A stretch of DNA of 64,000 nt from Tricholomella constricta (taxonomy: Eukaryota; Basidiomycota; Agaricomycetes; Agaricales; Lyophyllaceae), in contig JAACJP010000018.1 of NCBI GenBank assembly GCA_013368375.1, positions 124,001 through 188,000 on the forward strand. The letters run 5' to 3'. The position numbers and the translations under genes were made by a program. The number at the start of each line of letters is the position of its first letter. The first letter of the stretch is position 1. Below are positions 55,947 to 64,000 of the stretch, piece by piece. Below the pieces are notes generated by a model that worked only from the letters and a program-made list of their open reading frames with translations, had not been told where the DNA came from and did no database searches.

Positions 55947-57821
55947 ATGAGCGTCGTGAACCCTATATCCCGAAACCCAGGTAGATCAAGTGAAACCCCT
56001 GGGCGTGGGTTCTCGATGCCTCCGCAAGTGCGGTCAACTTCCCGAAACCCTGGAGTCGCTGAAGCCGTGGAACAACACCGAGATTCTATGCATGTACGCT
56101 TGAAAGCGCTGCTAGAAGAACAACTCGGTACACGCCTGCAACTTCCCGAGGGTAGTAAATTGAGGCGATCTGACGCGTCCAAAACTATAACTCCATACGC
56201 TGGAGGAACCAAGTTTAGCGACCTTGAAAGGTGGCTAACGGACGTGTGCGTTCATTTAGCCGCATGCCAGTATGGTGGCGACGAACGCGACCGTGAACGC
56301 GTGCTCGTTGTACCAGAGTTTCTCAGAGGAGAAGCTAAGACATGGTACCAGCGCCACGTCGTTCATGTAAACCGTCGTCAACGTCATTGGACGTTTGAAG
56401 ACGTCATTCTTGGATTGTATGATCGCTTTGTACAGCCGTCAACAATGCAGGATGCACGAGAGGACTTCTATGATGCTACTTATAATGAGAGCATCGGAGT
56501 CCAAGGGTTTTATGACGAGCTCATGGACCACGCACAAAATATGGCTGTGTTCCCAGACGAATACACCGTGCGTGATACCTTCCTGGAAGGTATACCCAAA
56601 GATATGCTCGTCGCCCTAATTAAGGAAGGTGGATTGTCACCTGAGATAAATACAGTCGATGAGTTTGTCTCCGAGGTGAAGGCGTATGAGTCTGCCTCTA
56701 AGACAGCTGCGCACTACCTTGCTCGAAACTCACGCCGTCGTTCGCGCCGGAATCCCGAAGTAACATCTTCGAGGCCCCGCGGAGGTGGGCGAATCGGTAC
56801 CACTTTCATTCGCAAGTCCGCCTTAGCTGGAGGACTACACGCGAGAGTGGTGGCGACGCCACTGCGTGGACGAGGAGGAAAGGTGGGAGTGCAAGCACGC
56901 CCCGACCCGAACTCGGGTGCGCCACCCAATAGACAGTTGGAACGCCCCCAACTGCATTCATCTCCGACACCGAATCCGTCACCAGCGGCAGATGTCATCT
57001 GCTACAAATGCGGAAAGAAAGGTCATTACTCGAGAGAATGTAAACAGAAACCGTACCCCGTGCGTGCTCAGATACGAGCAGCTCGGACCGCAGTTGATGA
57101 AGAGGACGATGATTCGGAAATGGATCAGGAGAATGAGGCTGATGACGAGAGTGGACATACCTCTGCTAATGAAGCGGATAATCCACCTGAGTCGTTGGTA
57201 GACAGCGACAGCGATGAACTCATTGAGGTCGAAGTCTATGATAATGACTACTACTCCCGAGACAGCGAGACTGAAGTCCTGAGGGCGATAACGGAATTAC
57301 CGTTGGATGAAACTCGCCAGATAAAGATGCGCAAAGTACATCTTCGCGCATCGAAAGTAGCTAAGGCTCGCCCAGTGCATAAGCGCGACGACAAGGAGTG
57401 TTTGGCCACATATGTCAATGTAGGCGGACACGACGCGTGGACGCTATGGGACTCGGGTAGTACAACTACGGGCGTAACCCCGGCATTCTCCCAGGTAGCG
57501 GGACTGCGCGTGTATCCGTTGGATGCACCGATAACGCTGCAATTGGGAACGATTGGAAGTCGCTCGACAGTGAACTTTGGGTCTGATGCGTTAGTTAAAA
57601 CACACGGATCTGAAGAACTGCTGTATGTCGATATAGCAAACTTTGACCGATATGATATGATTATCGGTACACCGTTTATGCGAAAGCATGGAATTATACT
57701 TGATTTCGCGACGAATACAGTTGTGGTCAACGGTGTATCAACCGAAGCCACGAAGGTAGACCTCCGGGATACTGATGGACGGCTGCGCCGCTATCGTACC
57801 ACGGATAAACCCCGGGATTGA
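55947..57821 (+). CDS. gag-protease polyprotein of element 2
   Basis: The frame has its first ATG at 55947 (624 aa) but is open from 55857. Domains: Retrotrans_gag-like core with TKFSDLERWLTDVCVHLAA, EAKTWYQRHVVHVNRR and WTFEDVILGLYDRF (residues 90-200). A basic linker precedes the zinc knuckle CYKCGKKGHYSREC (about residue 352). An acidic region follows, then a retropepsin-like protease with LWDSGSTTTGVTP (about residue 500) and IIGTPFMRKHGIILDF. Gag would assemble the particle and bind RNA, and the protease would cleave the polyprotein. The frame ends at a TGA directly followed, in the same frame, by pol. Confidence 0.9.
   Translation: MSVVNPISRNPGRSSETPGRGFSMPPQVRSTSRNPGVAEAVEQHRDSMHVRLKALLEEQLGTRLQLPEGSKLRRSDASKTITPYAGGTKFSDLERWLTDVCVHLAACQYGGDERDRERVLVVPEFLRGEAKTWYQRHVVHVNRRQRHWTFEDVILGLYDRFVQPSTMQDAREDFYDATYNESIGVQGFYDELMDHAQNMAVFPDEYTVRDTFLEGIPKDMLVALIKEGGLSPEINTVDEFVSEVKAYESASKTAAHYLARNSRRRSRRNPEVTSSRPRGGGRIGTTFIRKSALAGGLHARVVATPLRGRGGKVGVQARPDPNSGAPPNRQLERPQLHSSPTPNPSPAADVICYKCGKKGHYSRECKQKPYPVRAQIRAARTAVDEEDDDSEMDQENEADDESGHTSANEADNPPESLVDSDSDELIEVEVYDNDYYSRDSETEVLRAITELPLDETRQIKMRKVHLRASKVAKARPVHKRDDKECLATYVNVGGHDAWTLWDSGSTTTGVTPAFSQVAGLRVYPLDAPITLQLGTIGSRSTVNFGSDALVKTHGSEELLYVDIANFDRYDMIIGTPFMRKHGIILDFATNTVVVNGVSTEATKVDLRDTDGRLRRYRTTDKPRD
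57819..57821 (+). promoter_or_regulatory. Candidate readthrough stop codon between gag-pro and pol (element 2)
   Basis: The context is GAT TGA CTC CCA CGA, and the next sense codons encode LPRVTVED in the pol frame. In element 1 the same position has TGA CTA and LKVTVED. UGA followed by CU is a known leaky context. The conserved frame and stop suggest that readthrough makes Gag-Pol. Confidence 0.65.
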
Positions 57822-60800
57822 CTCCCACGAGTCACAGTAGAAGACGTTCCGGAGGAAGAGGTGCACAAAATGCATAGTCTTCCATCGGACGCGCCATGTC
57901 TACTGATGAGCGAGGAAGAGTATATAGATACTCTTCAGGGGGAGAAAGGGTCAACCGAGTATGAAAAGAAAGCCAAAACGCACAAAATGCAGCACAAAGA
58001 ACCCAAATCTTCGCAAATCGATAATTTGGATAGCACTGAGGAGAAGGTAAAATTACCGGAACCACAAGTATCACCACAAGTGGCGCAGGAGAAACCCAAG
58101 CGAACATTTTGGGATCGACCTGTACCACATCCGCACGTCGATTGGGCGTACGATCCTCGAATGCCATTTGAATGGAACGAGGTAATTGCGTCCATGCGTG
58201 CATATACGCGAGTCCAAGCGCCTCAAGGCGAGATATATCGCGATGCGCGCCCAGACGAGATATCCGAACCGTCAGTATACGTCGGGAGAATAGCTGGTAG
58301 TACTACAGGAAGTACACCACAGTCACGACAAGTACGACTGGAAGTACCAGATGAGACGGAAGAACGGATACAAGCCCTCCGCGATAGGTATGATAAACCA
58401 ACCACGGAAGGGAAGCAACGAAAGGATGGGAATACAAAAATCAAAAGTAAACTCACTACTGAAGATTATCCCCGCCTACGTCAGCAATGGCATGATGAAT
58501 TCCAAGATATGGTGAACGGAACTCCTAACACGTTACCACTGTGGAGGGAAGTTAACCATGAGATTCATTTAATCGATGAGAATGCACGGTATCACTATCA
58601 CTTACCGCGGTGCCCAAATTCGCTGAGAGAAGAATTCCACGCGAAGATAAACCGCTATGTGGATGCTAAGTGGTGGGAGCCACGGTCCGTCAGCCAAGCA
58701 GCCCCACTACTGTGCATACCGAAGAAAGATGGTTCGCTACGAACTGCACTCGACGCACGTCAACGAAACGATAACACCGTGAAAGACGTGACACCACTAC
58801 CCGATCAAGAAATTATTCGGGAAGATGTGGCACGGGCGAAGATTAGATCAAAAATCGATCTAACCGACGCCTATGAGCAAGTGCGTATACGACCAGAGGA
58901 TGTACATAAAACAGCCTTTGCAACTATCGCCGGCACCTATGTCAGCAATATAATGCAGATAGGTGACTGCAACGCACCTGCCACATTCCAGAGACTCATG
59001 ACGTCGACCTTTCGAGACTTGATTGGTAGATTCATGCATGTCTACCTGGATGATATCTTTATCTTTTCAGAATCGATAGAAGAGCATGAGAAACACCTAC
59101 GAATAGTATTCGAGAGACTCAGAGCTGCTTCTTTGTATCTGAAATGGAAGAAATGCGAATTATACGCTGAACGCGTTGATTGCCTTGGACACATTATCGA
59201 CGATCGCGGTATACACCCTGATGTCGATAAACTAAGCCGCATACGCGAATGGCGAACACCGCGATCATATAATGATATTCAGCGGTTCGTCGGACTAGTA
59301 AATTACTTGGGTAACTTCCTACCTGATATTACTGCGTATACGGGACCCCTCATGTCCATGACGCAAAACGGGTTGCCATTTCATTGGAGACCGATCCATG
59401 ATCGGTGTTTTCAAATGATAAAACAAATATGTTGTAGGACACCAGTCATACAGCCTATAGACGTTAAGAATAAAGACCCTATATGGCTTATATGCGATGC
59501 CTCGAAGACCGGCGTCGGAGCCATGTACGGCCAAGGACCCACTTGGCAGACATGTCGGCCCGCTGGGTTCATGTCGAAGAAGTTCACGAGCGCTCAGCAA
59601 AATTATGCTGTACACGAGCTCGAAACTCTTGCGATTCTAGAAGCCCTATTAAAATGGGAAGATAAATTGGTTGGTTACAATATTCATGTAATCACAGACC
59701 ATAAAGCGCTAGAGTTCTTCAAAACTCAAGTAAATCTGTCACCGCGTCAACGACGCTGGAATGATTATATGTCTCGGTTCACCTTTGACATTACATATGT
59801 AAAAGGAGAACTGAACAAAGTAGCTGATTGCTTATCCCGCTACTTTGAAGGAGACGCACCTAATGAGGTGCAGAGCGTCAACGACTATGTACGCGCTGAC
59901 GCGCGAATAGATCCAGACGGAGAGGATCTCCCACCTTCACGACTGCAAGAAGTGGCTGAACGAGTTATTGAAATTCGAGCCATGCAGGACGTGGAAGTGA
60001 GGCGTAGTCGCCGCCTCCAGGAACGGCGTGAGGATCGAGAAATCGAAGCCGCCATCCTGGAAGAGTTTCAGCGACCTACCGTACAGTCTGAATCCTCGAC
60101 CGGTCAACAACCGGATGGGGCTCCTTCAGAACGCGAACAAACGTTGGGCGAGGCATTGTTTCAACAGCCCGCACCGGCGCTGCGTCCAGACCTACACCCA
60201 CGGAATGGCGATGCTTCATTCCTGGAGGTAGTACGGAAAGGTTACAAAACCGATAAATTGTTCACGGTAATAATGGACAAGCCCGGTGAATTCACGCATT
60301 TTACACACCGAGATGCGTTAATTTGGACAACGAATCCAGCCGGCGTAGAAGTTCTATGTGTTCCTCGTGATCGTAAATTGATCACTCAACTCATAGAACA
60401 AGCACATACGTCCGTTGGACACTTTGGAGCCCAGCGTACCACGGAATACCTCCGACGCTGGTACTGGTGGCCCACCATTACCGCAGAAGTTCGCAAGTTC
60501 TGTCAAACTTGTGAGTCATGTCAGCGAGCCAAGGGTTTGAATCAAAAACCTGCTGGCAAAATACATTCGCTACCAGTGCCCATTAAACCATGGGACTCCA
60601 TTGGAACGGACTTTATAGGCCCGTTCCCTGAATCAAAAGGCTATAATTACCTGTGGGTTATTATGTGCCGCATGACGAGCATGGTGCATTTAATTCCAGT
60701 ACATACGCGCATGACCGCGTCGGAATTGTCCTGGATATACATGCGCGAGATTGTTCGTCTGCATGGTCTTCCTAGTTCCATCGTGAGCGATAGGGACTCG

Positions 60801-61688
60801 AAGTTCACCTCCAAATGGTGGCGAGAACTTCACAAGATCCTTGGATCGAAACTGCTCATGTCCACATCATTTCATCCTCAAACAGATGGACAGACTGAGC
60901 GTGCAAACCGCAGTATCGGACAAATATTCCGTACTGTGGTGCGCCATGACCAGAAAGACTGGGTCGATCGCGTAGATATGACCGAGTTCGCACTTAATGC
61001 GAGTATATCGGAGACAACCAAATACGCGCCATTCGAACTCAACAGCGGATACATGCCCTCCATGATCAAGGAAATTCGCAGTGATAATGTGATTCCTCGG
61101 GGTATTCGCCAGTTCGCAGAACAAGCCCTTTCGAATCTCGCGGAAGCCCACGATGCTATTATCGAGGCCTGCGTATTCCAAGCGCTGAATGCGAATAAAC
61201 GCCGGAGTGATGATCCTAAGATTAGCACTGGCGATTTAGTTTACCTATCTACGAAGAACTTAAATCTTCCAAAGGGTAGAGCACGCAAGTTGTGCCCCAA
61301 GTTCGTGGGGCCATATCGTGTATTGAAGGCGGAGCCAGAAACATCCAATTATACGTTGGAATTGCCCTCCGCGCTTCAGCAGCGACGCCTGCACGCGAAA
61401 TTCCATGTTTCCGTGCTGAGACCGTATTACGCTACGGAGGACGCACTGTTCCCGAATCGAGCGCACCCAGAGCCTTACGACTTTGGTGCACCAGACGACC
61501 ACGAGTGGTTCGTCGAGGAGATTCTGGGACATAGGTGGTCCGCGGGCGCCATTGAATTTCAAGTTCGATGGTCCCTGGGGGACACTACGTGGGAGCCGCG
61601 TGAACATTGCGAATCCCTGGCAGCTCTCGATAGATACCTCGAGCTCCAGGGGGTGAAGCGTATATCGCAGCTCGCAAAGCTGCGCTGA
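57822..61688 (+). CDS. pol of element 2 (RT, RNase H, integrase, chromodomain)
   Basis: The frame is open from the gag TGA to 61688, with a first ATG at 57870. Reverse transcriptase: GSLRTALDARQRN, KIDLTDAYEQV and the active site VYLDDIFIF (about residue 394 counted from 57861). RNase H: LICDASKTGVGAMYG, VHELETLAILEAL, ITDHKAL. Integrase: zinc region HTSVGHFGAQRT and CQTCESCQR, then DFIGPFPES, SIVSDRDSKF and HPQTDGQTERANRSI giving the DDE triad. C-terminal chromodomain: EWFVEEILGHRW, EFQVRWSLGDTTWEP, so this is a chromovirus likely to target marked chromatin. All catalytic residues are present. No separate start signal is evident, which fits production as a Gag-Pol fusion. Confidence 0.95.
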   Translation, partial: LPRVTVEDVPEEEVHKMHSLPSDAPCLLMSEEEYIDTLQGEKGSTEYEKKAKTHKMQHKEPKSSQIDNLDSTEEKVKLPEPQVSPQVAQEKPKRTFWDRPVPHPHVDWAYDPRMPFEWNEVIASMRAYTRVQAPQGEIYRDARPDEISEPSVYVGRIAGSTTGSTPQSRQVRLEVPDETEERIQALRDRYDKPTTEGKQRKDGNTKIKSKLTTEDYPRLRQQWHDEFQDMVNGTPNTLPLWREVNHEIHLIDENARYHYHLPRCPNSLREEFHAKINRYVDAKWWEPRSVSQAAPLLCIPKKDGSLRTALDARQRNDNTVKDVTPLPDQEIIREDVARAKIRSKIDLTDAYEQVRIRPEDVHKTAFATIAGTYVSNIMQIGDCNAPATFQRLMTSTFRDLIGRFMHVYLDDIFIFSESIEEHEKHLRIVFERLRAASLYLKWKKCELYAERVDCLGHIIDDRGIHPDVDKLSRIREWRTPRSYNDIQRFVGLVNYLGNFLPDITAYTGPLMSMTQNGLPFHWRPIHDRCFQMIKQICCRTPVIQPIDVKNKDPIWLICDASKTGVGAMYGQGPTWQTCRPAGFMSKKFTSAQQNYAVHELETLAILEALLKWEDKLVGYNIHVITDHKALEFFKTQVNLSPRQRRWNDYMSRFTFDITYVKGELNKVADCLSRYFEGDAPNEVQSVNDYVRADARIDPDGEDLPPSRLQEVAERVIEIRAMQDVEVRRSRRLQERREDREIEAAILEEFQRPTVQSESSTGQQPDGAPSEREQTLGEALFQQPAPALRPDLHPRNGDASFLEVVRKGYKTDKLFTVIMDKPGEFTHFTHRDALIWTTNPAGVEVLCVPRDRKLITQLIEQAHTSVGHFGAQRTTEYLRRWYWWPTITAEVRKFCQTCESCQRAKGLNQKPAGKIHSLPVPIKPWDSIGTDFIGPFPESKGYNYLWVIMCRMTSMVHLIPVHTRMTASELSWIYMREIVRLHGLPSSIVSDRDSKFTSKWWRELHKILGSKLLMSTSFHPQTDGQTERANRSIGQIFRTVVRHDQKDWVDRVDMTEFALNASISETTKYAPFELNSGYMPSMIKEIRSDNVIPRGIRQFAEQALSNLAEAHDAIIEACVFQALNANKRRSDDPKISTGDLVYLSTKNLNLPKGRARKLCPKFVGPYRVLKAEPETSNYTLELPSALQQRRLHAKFHVSVLRPYYATEDALFPNRAHPEPYDFGAPDDHEWFVEEILGHRWSAGAIEFQVRWSLGDTTWEPREHCESLAALDRYLELQGVKRISQLAKLR

Positions 61689-61829
61689 GGTGTGGCATGC
61701 AATGTGCGCCACACAGCCACGGCGTGGCTGGACTCGATCACTTCGATCGAGTGGAGCTCCGATCGGGGGAGCGAAAAATTTTCTCTCTGCCCCTTTGTGC
61801 ACTACCACTATCACTAGAACTCGCACCTA

Positions 61830-64000
61830 ATGTCGTCTGGACAAGAATCACTGAGTTTTCGAGGAAACTCAAGAGGGGGAGGAACGCGTGGGCGCCGCGG
61901 TCGCAATAACCGCAGCGCTACGAGTAATTCACCTCGCGTACAACATGCGCAACAAACTACACAACCGCAAAACCAAGCACAGTCTCCACTGTCGTTTGGA
62001 TCGATAGCATACCAGCCAACAATGGTACCGAGCTATCAGCCGTTCGAAGGACAGAATCCTTCCAACACAGGCGAGACGCCTGCTCCTGGACCCGCCGTTG
62101 AGCGCCTGCACGCTCCAATGGATGTCGATGGACATGGAGCAGGGCAACTCGAGCCTGGACAGCTGCCTGATGCTAAGAACAGAAGCGTCGAGATGGGACG
62201 CCCCTCACAACACCGTGGTGGTAACAAACCACACTGCCCAAAGGGGGGTGACCGAGCCGTCGAAGAGAAGGAAGGAAATCCCTCGAACTCTCATGGAAAT
62301 ACTCGAGGTACGCATGCTGCGCCATGCAACGCACCACATGCTAATATGGGAACGAACCCAGACGGTATATTCAACCGCCTCGAGACCGTCGGAGTAGCAC
62401 CCGACTTTGTAGTCGACTTCATCCAGGATGGAATGGCAAGGGTCGTGATAGGACAACTACTGGACACCATTGACCGCCTTCAACGAGAAGTTGACCAGCA
62501 AACTATGGCTAAACGCCACATCACCGAGGAGCTGCAACGCACGCTACGTAAGCGCCCCGCATCGCCGAACGCGATGCCTTATACCGACAAGCGTAGTCGG
62601 ACGCAGGGTCCTCAGACCGCACCCACATCGGTGCAGTCTACGGCGCCAGCGCAAGAAATAGGATCTGCGCCCACAAGCGCCGCCAAAGTACCTCTAGTGA
62701 TCCCCACTATTGAGGTACCCTTTCCTCTTGGCGTACCTCCGCACATTGATGCTGGACGTATTGTACTTACGATACGTCAGGCCTTTGCGGTGCCCGAGCA
62801 GATGCCCGTCGACGATGTACGATTGGTCGACGCTAGCTCGCCTGCCAATGAACCGATGCAAGAGACTGTAGAGCCGTCTACCATCGGTACACTGAAGGAG
62901 GAACCAGCAAGCGAAACCGCCGACGAGCGTAGCTTACGAATGAAGCACAACGCCTCAGTCCGCCGCGACCGCCTTGCTGCAGACCGAGAAGCCAACGAAC
63001 GCTTGAAGTATAACTTCGAGACATTCGTCGGACGCATTCCAGATACTATTGGCGTACTACACATCAATGGTACTCCCGAACGCCACAACGCGTTTGGTGG
63101 ACTACTTCACCGACGCCTGTACTGGTCACCGTACAGTAATACGGTGTTTGCCTCTCAGAGCGCTAGTCGCGCTCTAGAATATGAACGTGAACACAAAACC
63201 GCATTCAATGCGACAGGCTCACCTTTGTACAAGTGTGCACCTCGTGGGTTCCCTATGTCCCCTCGAGACATCCGCAATCTGGTTCAGTTCCGTGACGATA
63301 ACTTCAACATGGATACCGACCGTGTGGAAGCCCACTACCTACTCTGGGACTTCTATCGTATCGCTTCACGATACGCCGAACCCCACAGAGACCGGACTAT
63401 GAAGTTTATCCTTCAACGAGAATACTTCGATCCGGCTCATAAACCATCGATACGCGATGACGCTGCGTGGACACGACCTGTGTTACCACCACCCGCTGGA
63501 GTATTGTCCACTTCAGCGCGCAACCCTCGAACCCGAGGTGCGGGTTTACCCATACCATCGGTATCGCAAGCCCTGGACTTCAACGTGTGGGGACAATATA
63601 TTGTACACCACGGAAGGCCAGGCCTAGACAACGTATACAGTGGTCTAGTGATCGACTACAACTTCTCGATCCACTTCCGCACTGTGGTCGGGTACGCCCT
63701 TGGTTGCGCCATAAGCCCTACCCGAGCCGCATCTCGTGTCGCATTCATGCGCCTATACGCCATGATCATTGCTCGACCGAACCTCTATCAAGAAGCGGTG
63801 GAATCGTGGAATGCCATTCACCCATTGGATCGCATCCCCGACCACTTACCTTCTACGGCAAGCCTTGGTCGCTTAGCTCTTCCTGAGGAGCATGCCGCCA
63901 ACTTAACCGAAACGGACGTAATCCGTACTCTTCTTGCCAATCGACTACCCGTCGCTTGGATTGATCACGCCTATCCCTACGGCCTCCACTACTTGGATGC
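61830..64000 (+). CDS. ORF3 of element 2, long unrecognised ORF after pol (partial)
   Basis: From the ATG at 61830 (MSSGQESLSFRGNSRG) the frame is open to the window end, 723 codons without a stop. The N-terminus is RG-rich, then Pro/Gln-rich. A helical part has FVVDFIQDGMARVVIGQLLDTI and RSLRMKHNASVRRDRLAADRE. The C-terminal part has APRGFPMSPRDIRNL, NVWGQYIVHHGRPGLDNVYSG, DYNFSIHFRTVVGYALG, FMRLYAMIIARPNLYQEAV and PVAWIDHAYPYGLHYLD. The same blocks, in the same order, are in element 1 at 40919-43129. It shows no signal peptide, TM helix or glycosylation-rich ectodomain, so it is not a typical env. It is 141 bases after the pol stop. Role unknown. Confidence 0.8.
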   Translation, partial: MSSGQESLSFRGNSRGGGTRGRRGRNNRSATSNSPRVQHAQQTTQPQNQAQSPLSFGSIAYQPTMVPSYQPFEGQNPSNTGETPAPGPAVERLHAPMDVDGHGAGQLEPGQLPDAKNRSVEMGRPSQHRGGNKPHCPKGGDRAVEEKEGNPSNSHGNTRGTHAAPCNAPHANMGTNPDGIFNRLETVGVAPDFVVDFIQDGMARVVIGQLLDTIDRLQREVDQQTMAKRHITEELQRTLRKRPASPNAMPYTDKRSRTQGPQTAPTSVQSTAPAQEIGSAPTSAAKVPLVIPTIEVPFPLGVPPHIDAGRIVLTIRQAFAVPEQMPVDDVRLVDASSPANEPMQETVEPSTIGTLKEEPASETADERSLRMKHNASVRRDRLAADREANERLKYNFETFVGRIPDTIGVLHINGTPERHNAFGGLLHRRLYWSPYSNTVFASQSASRALEYEREHKTAFNATGSPLYKCAPRGFPMSPRDIRNLVQFRDDNFNMDTDRVEAHYLLWDFYRIASRYAEPHRDRTMKFILQREYFDPAHKPSIRDDAAWTRPVLPPPAGVLSTSARNPRTRGAGLPIPSVSQALDFNVWGQYIVHHGRPGLDNVYSGLVIDYNFSIHFRTVVGYALGCAISPTRAASRVAFMRLYAMIIARPNLYQEAVESWNAIHPLDRIPDHLPSTASLGRLALPEEHAANLTETDVIRTLLANRLPVAWIDHAYPYGLHYLD

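Larger units (their letters stand above)
54331..64000 (+). mobile_element. Ty3/Gypsy chromovirus (element 2), runs off the window
   Basis: It has a 5' LTR, ORF1, gag-protease, pol with chromodomain and ORF3 in order on the plus strand. Coding regions are largely intact, the RT keeps YLDD, and only one frame change (ORF1 to gag) is seen. The 3' LTR lies outside the window. Confidence 0.88.

Overview
The window looks like nuclear DNA of a mushroom-forming basidiomycete (Agaricomycete). Genes carry many short introns of about 50 to 65 bases with GT/AG ends. The protein families are typical of that group: DUF6699, metacaspases with an NLR-like neighbour, NACHT NTPases, a Plavaka transposase and Ty3/Gypsy chromoviruses. 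Conserved eukaryotic housekeeping genes (40S proteins S13 and S6) are also present. Exon models were built by hand from splice signals and reading-frame continuity. Several are supported because the summed exon lengths are a multiple of three and the product matches the family length.

Layout. At 0-8.5 kb lie a DUF6699 protein, an intact 15-exon metacaspase, a second decaying metacaspase, and a three-exon cutinase on the minus strand. At 10-14.7 kb is a NACHT NTPase (copy 1) with an intact gene model. A Plavaka-type DNA transposon (about 14.7-20.9 kb) sits in its 3' flank and carries a transposase and a second, divergently transcribed gene. At 21-27 kb are a four-TM membrane protein, the divergent S13/S6 ribosomal protein pair and a small secreted protein. 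At 28.7-36.2 kb is a mirror-image, frameshifted NACHT copy 2, a 5' stub of a third NACHT gene, a broken S13 duplicate, and a kinase-like protein with a degenerate fragment of itself. A hypothetical gene follows at 36.9-38.1 kb.

The last 24 kb are nested mobile elements. A decayed Gypsy chromovirus runs on the minus strand (about 39.9-49.9 kb). Next comes a probable DNA-transposon segment with 94-base subterminal repeats and one large gene (about 49.9-54.3 kb). That gene is cut by the 5' LTR of a second, better preserved Gypsy element on the plus strand (54.3 kb to the window end).

Points of most interest. (1) Both Gypsy elements separate gag-protease from pol by one in-frame UGA in a similar context, which suggests stop-codon readthrough. 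(2) Both carry a long unrecognised ORF downstream of pol. (3) NACHT copy 1 contains three degenerate in-frame repeats of its own Walker A segment. (4) NACHT copy 2 serves as the empty site that delimits the Plavaka element and shows that the second gene is inside it.
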